NCBI GenBank assembly: GCA_964386635.1
Contig: CAYLRO010000014.1
Span: forward strand, 1-58,701
Origin: Sabulitectum sp964386635
GTDB taxonomy: Bacteria > Fermentibacterota > Fermentibacteria > Fermentibacterales > JCC-6
Reading direction: 5' to 3'
DNA length: 58,701 bases
Shown piece by piece: positions 51,516 to 58,701 of this stretch; positions within the stretch are counted from its first letter, which is position 1, and each line of letters starts with the position of its first letter. The position numbers were made by a program, and so were the translations under genes. Below the pieces are notes generated by a model. It saw nothing but the letters and a program-made list of their open reading frames with translations, did not search any database and was not told the origin of the DNA.

Positions 51516-53285
51516 ATGTTAAAGGGCAGGATAGATAAAATTGCCGGACCCCTGGTTGTTGCTACGGGGATGACTGATGCAAAGATGTACGATGTTGTCT
51601 TTGTTTCAGATTACAGGCTTATCGGCGAGATAATAGAATTGAAGGGGGAAAAAGCCTCCATTCAGGTATACGAGGAAACCGGAGGCCTGAAACCGGGTGA
51701 TCCGGTTCACATGACCGGAAGCCCTCTTTCGGTGGAATTGGGCCCGGGGCTGCTTACAGCTATTTATGACGGGATACAGCGTCCCCTTGATAAAGTCAGG
51801 GAGCAGGCTGGAGACTGGATTACAAGAGGTATCAACATTCCCGGTCTCGACCATGAAAAACTGTGGAGCTTTACTCCGGTTATCAGTCCGGGAACCACAG
51901 TGTCAGGTGGAGAGATCATCGGAACCGTTCCGGAAACTGAGCTCATTCTGCACAAAATCATGGTTCCCCCGGATGTGAAAGGGGAGATCACCCTGGTTAA
52001 GGAAAAGGGTGAGTACAACATTGATACCGTGATTGCTAAGGTGCGCCACGAGAATGGAAACACAACTGAGCTGAACATGTACCAGAAATGGCCTGTGAGA
52101 AGATCAAGGCCTGTGAGCACCAAACTTGCTCCGGATGAGCCTCTTGTAACCGGACAGCGCGTTGTTGATGCTTTCTTCCCGGTAGGCAAAGGCGGAACAG
52201 CGTGCGTTCCCGGACCGTTCGGAAGCGGAAAAACTGTTATTCAGCATCAGCTTGCCAAATGGGCTGACACGGAGATAGTTGTTTATGTCGGTTGCGGTGA
52301 ACGTGGAAACGAGATGACCGATGTGCTCCAGGAGTTCCCGGAACTTGAAGACCCCAAGAGCGGAAAACCTCTTGTTCTGAAAACCGTTCTGGTTGCAAAC
52401 ACTTCCAACATGCCGGTTGCAGCACGTGAGGCCAGTGTTTACACAGGAATTACCATAGCAGAGTACTTCAGGGACATGGGTTATTCCGTTGCGCTCATGG
52501 CTGATTCCACCAGCAGGTGGGCTGAGGCAATGAGAGAGATGTCAGGTCGACTGGAGGAAATGCCTGGTGAAGAGGGCTACCCTGCATATCTGGGAACCCG
52601 GATTGCCGAGTTCTACGAGAGAGCAGGGAAAGTAAGATGCCTCGGTGACGAAAACCGCATAGGAGCTCTTACAGTTGTAGGAGCGGTGAGCCCAGCGGGA
52701 GGAGACCTTTCCGACCCGGTTGTTCAGGCCACTCTCCGTGTTGTGAAGGTGTTCTGGAGTCTCCAGGCGGATCTTGCATACAAGCGTCATTTCCCTGCTA
52801 TCGGTTGGCTTGACAGTTACAGCCTCTACACAACAAATCTCAGGGAATACTACGATAAGAATCTTGGCGTGGAATGGGTGCAGATGGTGAAGAAAGCCAT
52901 GGCTCTGCTTCAGGATGAATCCAACCTGCTTGAGATCGCCAGGCTGGTGGGGGCAGAAAGTCTTTCCCCTGAGGACCAGCTGATACTTCACACCTCCAGA
53001 AGCCTCAGAGAAGACTTCCTCCATCAGAATGCATTCCACCCGGTAGACACATTTGCCTCTATCAGGAAGCAGCAGCTTATGCTGGGAACAATTCTTCTCA
53101 CCCACGACGAGATGCTTAGAGCGGTGAAGGCTGATGTTTCACCAAGAGTGATCTTCGACTTCCCTCTTACAGAGGATATTGCGAAGATGCGATACCTTCC
53201 GGAAGAAGAAATAGAACAGATCTCAGATCTGCAGAAAAAAATAACCGAGGCCGTTAATGAAAAAATACGGTCAGAGAACGCCTAG
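51516..53285 (+). CDS. atpA: V-type ATPase catalytic subunit A
   Basis: This 589-residue protein binds and hydrolyses or makes ATP. The Walker A motif is GPFGSGKT; the V-type bulge domain lies before it, and YVGCGERGNEMTDVLQEFPEL and ADSTSRWAEAMREMSGRLEEMPGEEGYP follow. ATG 51516 has CGGAGG upstream; the frame extends 14 codons further without support. Confidence 0.96.
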   Translation: MLKGRIDKIAGPLVVATGMTDAKMYDVVFVSDYRLIGEIIELKGEKASIQVYEETGGLKPGDPVHMTGSPLSVELGPGLLTAIYDGIQRPLDKVREQAGDWITRGINIPGLDHEKLWSFTPVISPGTTVSGGEIIGTVPETELILHKIMVPPDVKGEITLVKEKGEYNIDTVIAKVRHENGNTTELNMYQKWPVRRSRPVSTKLAPDEPLVTGQRVVDAFFPVGKGGTACVPGPFGSGKTVIQHQLAKWADTEIVVYVGCGERGNEMTDVLQEFPELEDPKSGKPLVLKTVLVANTSNMPVAAREASVYTGITIAEYFRDMGYSVALMADSTSRWAEAMREMSGRLEEMPGEEGYPAYLGTRIAEFYERAGKVRCLGDENRIGALTVVGAVSPAGGDLSDPVVQATLRVVKVFWSLQADLAYKRHFPAIGWLDSYSLYTTNLREYYDKNLGVEWVQMVKKAMALLQDESNLLEIARLVGAESLSPEDQLILHTSRSLREDFLHQNAFHPVDTFASIRKQQLMLGTILLTHDEMLRAVKADVSPRVIFDFPLTEDIAKMRYLPEEEIEQISDLQKKITEAVNEKIRSENA

Positions 53286-53301
53286 AAAAGGAGGTTGAGT
53301 G

Positions 53302-54705
53302 ATGATACGGGAGTACAAGACTACCGTGGAGATATCCGGCCCCCTGATGCTGGTGGACCGTGTAACTGATGTCAGTTACGAAGAGATCGTTGAGATCGAG
53401 CTTGCAAACGGAGAAATTCGCCACGGCAAAGTGCTGGAAATTGACAGCAGAAGAGCTCTGGTGCAGCTTTATGAGGGTTCCAGCGGAACAGATCTTGAAA
53501 CATGCAAAGTGAGATTCCTGGGTAAGGAAGCAGAGCTGGGTGTTTCAACCGAGATGCTGGGCAGGGTGTTTGACGGACAGGGAAGACCAAGGCCTCCCTT
53601 CGACAACGACCCTCCCATTGTGCCTGAGAAGATGAATAACATCAACGGAGCACCGATCAATCCCTATGCCAGGGACTATCCTGCTGAGTTCATTCAGACA
53701 GGTTTCAGTTCCATTGACGGAATCAACACCCTTGTGAGAGGCCAGAAGCTTCCCATCTTCAGCGCCAGCGGATTGCCTCACAGTATTGTTGCCGCCCAGA
53801 TTGCCAGACAGGCAAAGGTTATGGGAGGCGAGGAGAACTTTGCAGTTATCTTCGCTGCAATGGGCATTACCTTTGAAGAGGCTGATTACTTCATCAAAGA
53901 CTTCAGAGCAACAGGTGCCATGGACCGCGCAGTTGTGTTCCTCAATCTGGCTGACGACCCTGCCATTGAGCGAATCAGTACACCGAGAATGGCCCTTACA
54001 GCAGCAGAGTATCTGGCCTACGAGAAGGACATGCACATCCTTGTGGTTCTTACAGACATGACCAACTATTGTGATGCCCTGAGAGAGATAAGTGCTGCAA
54101 GACGCGAGGTTCCTGGCAGAAGAGGTTATCCGGGTTATCTCTATACCGACCTTTCCACCATCTACGAAAGAGCCGGAAGGATCAAGAACAGGAAGGGGTC
54201 CATCACTCAGATCCCTATCCTTACAATGCCCGAGGACGACAAGACTCACCCGATCCCGGACCTTACCGGTTACATCACCGAGGGTCAGCTTATCCTCAGT
54301 CGCGAACTGCACAAAAAGGGCATTTACCCGCCTATGGACGTGATGGAATCTCTGAGCCGCTTGAAGGACAAGGGTATCGGTAAAGGTAAAACACGTGAAG
54401 ACCACGCGGATCTGTTCAACCAGCTCATGGCGGCATATTCTGCCGGCAAGCAGGCAAGGGAGCTTTCCGTGATACTGGGTGTTGCTGCTCTCAGTGAACT
54501 TGACAGAAACTATCTTTTGTTCGCAACAGAGTATGAGAACAGATACATCAGCCAGGACGAGCACGAGGACAGAGGTATTATTGAAACACTTGACCTGGGC
54601 TGGGAACTTCTGAAACTCCTTCCCAGGGCTGAGATGAAGAGGATCAGGCCGGAGTACCTGGAAAAGTACTGGCCTGTTGATAAAGGCGAAGCTGATGCCG
54701 ATTGA
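53302..54705 (+). CDS. atpB: V-type ATPase regulatory subunit B
   Basis: This protein of about 467 residues is homologous to the A subunit but lacks the Walker A motif (ASGLPHSIVAAQIARQ at the equivalent place). It keeps IFAAMGITFEEADYF, MTNYCDALREISAARREVPGRRGYPGY and TQIPILTMPEDDKTHPIPDLTGYI. ATG 53302 lies seven bases after AAGGAGG. It overlaps subunit D by 11 bases. Confidence 0.96.
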   Translation: MIREYKTTVEISGPLMLVDRVTDVSYEEIVEIELANGEIRHGKVLEIDSRRALVQLYEGSSGTDLETCKVRFLGKEAELGVSTEMLGRVFDGQGRPRPPFDNDPPIVPEKMNNINGAPINPYARDYPAEFIQTGFSSIDGINTLVRGQKLPIFSASGLPHSIVAAQIARQAKVMGGEENFAVIFAAMGITFEEADYFIKDFRATGAMDRAVVFLNLADDPAIERISTPRMALTAAEYLAYEKDMHILVVLTDMTNYCDALREISAARREVPGRRGYPGYLYTDLSTIYERAGRIKNRKGSITQIPILTMPEDDKTHPIPDLTGYITEGQLILSRELHKKGIYPPMDVMESLSRLKDKGIGKGKTREDHADLFNQLMAAYSAGKQARELSVILGVAALSELDRNYLLFATEYENRYISQDEHEDRGIIETLDLGWELLKLLPRAEMKRIRPEYLEKYWPVDKGEADAD

Positions 54706-55324
54706 GGTAAAAGCCACCAGAATGGAGCTGCTGAACCTGAAGAAGCGGCTCAAACTGGCCAGGAAGGGGCACAAGCTCCTGAAGGACAAGCTGGACGAGC
54801 TTATGCGTCAGTTCAAGATCCTTATCTCTGATTACGAGGGAGCAAGATCAGCGCTTGAGAAGAAGCTGGAATCAGCTTATGGAGAGTTTCTCTTCGCAAG
54901 GGCAGCCATGGAAAAGGAAAGCCTTTTCGATGCGTTGAGATACCCCGGGGCAAAAGCTGTTGTAGAATCCTCAACACGAAGAGTTATGAACCTCACTCTT
55001 CCTGTTTTCAAGGTTTCCATAGAGGGCAGGGTTAAGAATTACGGCATGTTCGACACCCCTCCGGAGCTGGATGAAGCTCTCGAGGTTTACAAAGCCGTTC
55101 TTCCCGAGATTATACGACTTGCACAGCAGGAGAAGGCCATAATTCTCATTGCCAATGAAATAGATACAACCAGACGCAGGGTGAACTCCCTGGAGTATGT
55201 GATGATACCTGAACAGGAACAGGCCATCAGATACATTCGCCTGAAGCTTGGTGAGGTGGAGCGCGGCAACACCACGAGGCTTATGAAGGTGAAGGAGATG
55301 GTTGAGGCTAACAAGGGATACTGA
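54695..55324 (+). CDS. atpD: V-type ATPase central-shaft subunit D
   Basis: This 209-residue protein is a long coiled coil: the N-terminal helix (ATRMELLNLKKRLKLARKGHKLLKDKLDEL) and the C-terminal helix (NSLEYVMIPEQEQAIRYIRLKL) make the shaft. ATG 54695 gives the usual N-terminus MPIEVKATR. It is the last gene of the operon, followed by a strong terminator. Confidence 0.94.
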   Translation: MPIEVKATRMELLNLKKRLKLARKGHKLLKDKLDELMRQFKILISDYEGARSALEKKLESAYGEFLFARAAMEKESLFDALRYPGAKAVVESSTRRVMNLTLPVFKVSIEGRVKNYGMFDTPPELDEALEVYKAVLPEIIRLAQQEKAIILIANEIDTTRRRVNSLEYVMIPEQEQAIRYIRLKLGEVERGNTTRLMKVKEMVEANKGY

Positions 55325-55329
55325 TGGAA

Positions 55330-55363
55330 AAAAGGGCAGGGAGGCCAAATTCCCTGCCCTTTT
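55330..55363 (+). terminator. Rho-independent terminator of the V-ATPase operon
   Basis: A 13-base arm (AAAAGGGCAGGGA, 55330-55342) pairs perfectly with TCCCTGCCCTTTT (55351-55363), with an eight-base loop. The A and T ends make it usable in both directions, so it may also end the leftward FG-GAP transcript. Confidence 0.92.
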
Positions 55364-55398
55364 CCGGTCCGGGCCCGTCAGAATTAATCTGGCGGTTT

Positions 55399-56595
55399 TT
55401 AATTGAGGAGAGTTACCCTTTTCACGCTCAATATCCCGGATGAGCTTTCCGCTCTAATAAGATAAACCCCGGTGCTGCAGTTNNNNNNNNNNNNNNNNNN
55501 NNNNNNNNNNNNNNNNNNNNNNNNNNNNNNNNNNNNNNNNNNNNNNNNNNNNNNNNNNNNNNNNNNNNNNNNNNNNNNNNNNAGAGGCCAGGCTCCGACA
55601 ATGGTACCGTCTACCTGATTTTTCTCCCATGTGGATGGAGGACCCCCGTTGTTAATCCACACTGAGATCTGATGGGGGTTCTGCGAAGTCGCCGCCAGAT
55701 CCGGCAGACCGTCACAGTTCAGATCCGGTAGATCCACTCCCAGTGCCTGGCCGATGTCATCTGCGATCAGATGTTTCTCCCAGGTAACTGGAACAGTGCC
55801 GGAGTTCAGCCAGATCCCGGGTCTTCCCACTATGAATCCCGCTCCTGCCAGATCAATATGCCCGTCACCGTTAATGTCCCCTGCCCTGACCATATGAGCT
55901 CCGTTGAAGTAAACATCCACTGAGTGCTCGGTCCATTCAGGGACAGGGTCACCTGAATTTTCCCACCATCTTATGTCGTCGCAGGTCATTCCGCAGCCTG
56001 CAAGATCAACATCTCCGTCGCCGTCAAAATCTGCAGCACAGACTGATCTGCCACCTGAAAGATCAGTACTGATATCCTCTCTATCCCATTGATCAGGCGT
56101 CTCTCCGTTGTTTTTCCACCATACAATTGAGACAGCGCCTGCAGCAGCAGCAATAATGTCAGGAAGACCATCCTGGTCAACATCCACCAGGTGAACTTCA
56201 TGGGCAAAATCAAGGGATTTGGTGACGGTGTATTCGGTCCATGACCCGTCGGAATTTCCAAGGAAGACCATAACTTTTCCCGGTTCCCAACCTGTTGCAG
56301 CTATGTCGATTAAGCCATCCTGATTAACATCACATGCTGAACAGAACGAGGCATCATAAAGGCTGTCTGTTACCAGATGTCTTTCCCATTCAGGCAGAGG
56401 ATCGCCGGAATTGAGCCAGTAGCTTATTTCATTGTCATTCCAGGCGGATCCGAGAATATCCGGAAGTTCATCTCCGTTCATGTCAGTAACATGTATTCCT
56501 GAAGGGCCCCAGAAGCCTGTGGAAACGGTGTGTGTTTCAAAACCCGCTGAAAGCATAGTCCCGCTTACAAGCAGCAGAAGGGCAAATTTTAACAT
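55399..56595 (-). CDS. Secreted FG-GAP/VCBS-repeat protein (contains assembly gap)
   Basis: A signal peptide (MLKFALLLLVSGTMLSAG) is followed by about six beta-propeller blades. Each has a calcium-binding loop of the form DxNxDGxxD (DMNGDELPD, DVNQDGLID, DVDQDGLPD, DFDGDGDVD, DINGDGHID, DLNCDGLPD), and the repeated phrase NSGDP-x-PEW. The C-terminus ends like a type IX sorting tail (GVYLIRAESSSGILSVKRVTLL). One hundred Ns interrupt the region just before the tail, so the frame across them is an assumption. The partner gene upstream is similar. Confidence 0.8.
   Translation of the reverse strand: MLKFALLLLVSGTMLSAGFETHTVSTGFWGPSGIHVTDMNGDELPDILGSAWNDNEISYWLNSGDPLPEWERHLVTDSLYDASFCSACDVNQDGLIDIAATGWEPGKVMVFLGNSDGSWTEYTVTKSLDFAHEVHLVDVDQDGLPDIIAAAAGAVSIVWWKNNGETPDQWDREDISTDLSGGRSVCAADFDGDGDVDLAGCGMTCDDIRWWENSGDPVPEWTEHSVDVYFNGAHMVRAGDINGDGHIDLAGAGFIVGRPGIWLNSGTVPVTWEKHLIADDIGQALGVDLPDLNCDGLPDLAATSQNPHQISVWINNGGPPSTWEKNQVDGTIVGAWPXXXXXXXXXXXXXXXXXXXXXXXXXXXXXXXXXXNCSTGVYLIRAESSSGILSVKRVTLLN
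55483..55582. other. Assembly gap (100 N)
   Basis: A run of exactly 100 N marks a scaffold join of unknown true length inside the FG-GAP gene, which therefore may be longer, shorter or frame-shifted at this point. Confidence 1.
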
Positions 56596-56609
56596 GCTTC
56601 CTCCCTGCT

Positions 56610-58391
56610 TTATCTGGGCAGAAGCACAAAAGAGGTACTTTCGGCAGAACCACTTCCACCACTGAGAAAGTAAAGTCCGGGAGGCAGTCCGGAGGGAAGC
56701 AGGGTTTCTCCCCCGGCCACCTCTCTGGATAGAAGAAGCCTTCCCTCTGCGGAAAACAGGTTAACCTCAGCGGGTCCTGGCAGATTTTCCGCCACTGTAA
56801 TGCTCAGCTGTCCGCGACAGGGATTGGGAACTGACAAAAAGGAGGCAGTTGTGTTTTCGCTTATTCCCTGGGCATCCCAGTTAAGCTGTACTTCCCTGAC
56901 TATCGGAGATTCTTCCGGGGAAGAGGAGTTAAGAATCAGCCTGTACTGAAAGTAGCGCTGAACAAGACCCGAGAGAACTGAAGGACTCTGGTACTCAGTA
57001 GACCAGTTCCCCATTGAGGCATAGTCTTCAGAGGTTCGGAACTGGAAGCTTACAGAACACCCGGAAGGAGTTTCCGAATCCCAGTCAAAGCTTGCCCACT
57101 GCGGGGACTCCCCTGTATCAAGAACGTTACTATCAATGCTTCCGGAAGGAAGAAATTCAGTAACTTCATACCAGTACATTGAATTCTGCTGATACCTTAC
57201 AGCAAGCACATCCAGGTCTCCGTCATTATCAATATCACCTGGCATGGCCCAGCTTGTAGCCTGTCCACCGGGCTTGATCAAGTGTTTCAGAAATACAGTT
57301 CCGTTCTCTGTGTTTTCCCACCATGCAACTCCGCCATTGCCGAAGGAGGAAGAGGTTACGTCCGGGTCGCCATCCCCGTCAAAGTCTCCAACCCTGACAA
57401 TGGCAGCTCCGGCGATGGTTCCCAGAGGTTCTCTGACCCAGGAGGGTAAAGTACCGCCCTGATTCCTGTAGAGATAAAGAGCGCTGCTGTTTATGGAAGC
57501 GCCGATCACATCCATGTCTCCGTCGGAATCAATGTCGCAGGCTCTCACGCCATGTGCACCATCTATTGAACTGTCCAGTTCCTGCGCTGTCCACTCCGGT
57601 TTCGAGCCACCGGAGCCGTAATAGGCAATTACCTTGTCATCCAGCCAGGCTGCAACGGCAACATCCATGTTTCCATCTCCGTTGATGTCCACAGCGTGTA
57701 TTTTGCATGGATAATCAACTGCGGCATCTATGGAGAACTGATCCCAGGCAACAGGAGAACCTCCCTGATTACGCAACCAGAACAGGTGATCACCGTCGTA
57801 ATCTGCCCCGAGAAGGTCCATATCACCGTCTTCATCCATGTCTACCGACTCAACCTCGTGCAGTGAGACATACCCGGAACCTGCAACGGTAACGTTCCAG
57901 GAGGGAAGCGTTCCTCCGAGATTGTAGCAGACCTGCATCTCAGTATCAGCGCAGGCAGCGATATCCAGCAGGCCGTCACCATTGAAGTCATCAATTTTCA
58001 GCCCGATTGCTCCCGGACAGTTCTCTGAGACAACCTGCGAAAGCCACTGGCCATCTGGAGAGCCATAGTAGGCTATAACTCCGTCATTGTCCCCAGACCC
58101 TGCAACCAGATCATTGAATCCATCGTTGTTAAGGTCTGCCACATCTGCAGCGTATGGGTTTGCAACACCTGTGAAAACCATGTGCTCCACAGATGAAGTC
58201 AGTGGTGTTGATGACAGCTGAACCTGCCCCGGTATGGAGCACCAGGCCGCTCCGTCTGCAGAACTGAATTCACTGTTCCATTCACTTACAGCCCCTGAAA
58301 CCGCCGGACCTCCACTCCAGTCAGTTTGAACAGCCTGAGCTGCAAAACCAAGGGGTACCAGAGTTAGCACCAGCATGAGATACAATTTCAT
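56610..58391 (-). CDS. Secreted FG-GAP/VCBS-repeat protein with a sorting tail
   Basis: This 593-residue protein has a signal peptide (MKLYLMLVLTLVPLGFAAQA). Seven calcium-loop repeats lie between about 80 and 400 (DLNNDGFND, DFNGDGLLD, DMDEDGDMD, DINGDGNMD, DIDSDGDMD, DFDGDGDPD, DIDNDGDLD), forming a likely seven-bladed propeller. A beta-sandwich region follows, then a type IX-like tail (GLPPGLYFLSGGSGSAESTSFVLLPR). Such proteins are surface-bound or released; the ligand is unknown. It precedes the smaller paralogue by 14 bases and has its own promoter. Confidence 0.88.
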   Translation of the reverse strand: MKLYLMLVLTLVPLGFAAQAVQTDWSGGPAVSGAVSEWNSEFSSADGAAWCSIPGQVQLSSTPLTSSVEHMVFTGVANPYAADVADLNNDGFNDLVAGSGDNDGVIAYYGSPDGQWLSQVVSENCPGAIGLKIDDFNGDGLLDIAACADTEMQVCYNLGGTLPSWNVTVAGSGYVSLHEVESVDMDEDGDMDLLGADYDGDHLFWLRNQGGSPVAWDQFSIDAAVDYPCKIHAVDINGDGNMDVAVAAWLDDKVIAYYGSGGSKPEWTAQELDSSIDGAHGVRACDIDSDGDMDVIGASINSSALYLYRNQGGTLPSWVREPLGTIAGAAIVRVGDFDGDGDPDVTSSSFGNGGVAWWENTENGTVFLKHLIKPGGQATSWAMPGDIDNDGDLDVLAVRYQQNSMYWYEVTEFLPSGSIDSNVLDTGESPQWASFDWDSETPSGCSVSFQFRTSEDYASMGNWSTEYQSPSVLSGLVQRYFQYRLILNSSSPEESPIVREVQLNWDAQGISENTTASFLSVPNPCRGQLSITVAENLPGPAEVNLFSAEGRLLLSREVAGGETLLPSGLPPGLYFLSGGSGSAESTSFVLLPR

Positions 58392-58419
58392 TTCCCTCTC
58401 CTTTCAAGAGTACTATAAA

Positions 58420-58447
58420 AATATAGTAACTAATTTTGCCAGGTCAA
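58420..58447 (-). promoter_or_regulatory. Promoter of the FG-GAP gene pair
   Basis: On the minus strand TTGACC (58447-58442) and TATATT (58425-58420) are 16 bp apart, about 30 bases before the ATG at 58391; AGGAGAGGG is the ribosome site. Confidence 0.55.
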
Positions 58448-58464
58448 ATCAAGCAGCAAAAATC

Positions 58465-58485
58465 TTGTTTGTATTATGCAAACAA
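58465..58485 (-). terminator. Weak terminator-like hairpin after the partial gene
   Basis: TTGTTTG and CAAACAA (seven pairs, seven-base loop) are followed on the minus strand by GATTTTT. It lies 40 bases after the stop of the partial gene ending at 58525. The AT-rich stem is weak; it could equally be a binding palindrome for the FG-GAP promoter. Confidence 0.4.
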
Positions 58486-58524
58486 TATCAGATAGAGACA
58501 AATGCATTCAATTGATAAGCGGTA

Positions 58525-58701
58525 TTATTTAGAGTAAAACCAGGCTAGAAGAAGGAAAACACCAACAACTGCAGAAAGACTTCTCCAGAAAACAGACCAG
58601 TAGCTGATGTGTTTGTTTCTGTCTGCCAGAAATCTGGCTTTTGAGGGATCTCTCTCCAGGTAAGCAATATCGAATTGAGTGCCCATCAATTCACGGCTTT
58701 C
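58525..58701 (-). CDS. C-terminal end of a membrane-anchored protein (partial)
   Basis: The minus-strand frame is open from the window edge for 58 codons to TAA. The product includes GTQFDIAYLERDPSKARFLADRN and ends in a membrane helix (FWRSLSAVVGVFLLLAWFYS) plus Lys. The soluble part resembles DUF3592-type proteins (short beta domain, then xYxxxDPSxAR, then a helix), but this is tentative. The N-terminus is outside the window. Confidence 0.6.
   Translation of the reverse strand, partial: ESRELMGTQFDIAYLERDPSKARFLADRNKHISYWSVFWRSLSAVVGVFLLLAWFYSK

Noticed and set aside
54388..54406. CACGTG-containing sequence in the B-subunit gene as a further parS
   Set aside because: Only the central CACGTGAA matches; the outer bases differ from the consensus at several positions.
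53545..54789. 414-codon open frame opposite the V-ATPase B subunit
   Set aside because: The sense frame matches a conserved ATPase subunit end to end; the antisense product has no recognisable features and spans two genes.

Overview
The window reads as chromosomal DNA, spanning the replication origin, of an uncultured diderm fermentative bacterium. Diderm features are a YidC with a large periplasmic domain, a beta-barrel porin, lipoproteins and secreted proteins with type IX-like C-terminal sorting tails. The mix of an origin region, a bacterial V-type ATPase, indolepyruvate oxidoreductase with phosphotransbutyrylase and butyrate kinase, FG-GAP secreted proteins and CotH/VTC genes suggests a candidate phylum of the FCB group, perhaps Fermentibacteria-like. 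That placement is my inference and was not tested by a search. TTG is used as a start codon unusually often.

Region 1 (1-8650): the tail of a secreted protein with a terminator, a divergent sulfatase-like lipoprotein, then one long rightward operon: rpsF, ssb, a second SSB-like gene, rpsR, a DUF2232 membrane protein, rplI, tsaD, acpS, nnr and a degraded sugar-isomerase-like gene, closed by a strong terminator. A folded RNA leader precedes rpsF. Region 2 (8700-18460): a lipoprotein and a small secreted protein, then a tight unit of two tandem CotH-kinase genes, a porin, a VTC-domain polyphosphate polymerase and a DUF4956 membrane protein, facing a lamin-tail secreted protein and a DUF4126 protein. 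This is the most system-like accessory module.

Region 3 (18460-22814, leftward): iorB, iorA, buk and ptb, an apparent route from amino-acid-derived acyl-CoA to ATP. Region 4 (22909-25794, rightward): a HAD phosphatase, two membrane proteins and a GT4 glycosyltransferase. Region 5 (25860-33614, leftward): ferredoxin, parB, parA, rsmG, mnmG, mnmE, yidC, yidD, rnpA, rpmH, with two parS sites in the mnmG region. Region 6 (33820-44836, rightward): dnaA, a probable oriC with three DnaA boxes, dnaN, a DciA-like gene, gyrB, gyrA and a 1186-residue protein of unknown family. recF and jag, often present in such clusters, are absent.

Region 7 (44850-55363): asparaginase, a membrane coiled-coil protein plus bactofilin, then a nine-gene V-type ATPase operon whose rotor subunit carries the sodium-binding residue set, ending in a terminator. 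Region 8 (55399-58701, leftward): two FG-GAP secreted proteins, the first interrupted by a 100-N assembly gap, and the end of a membrane-anchored protein. No tRNA, rRNA, insertion sequence or CRISPR array was seen. The longest stretch without a gene is 1444-1722, which holds promoters and the rpsF leader.
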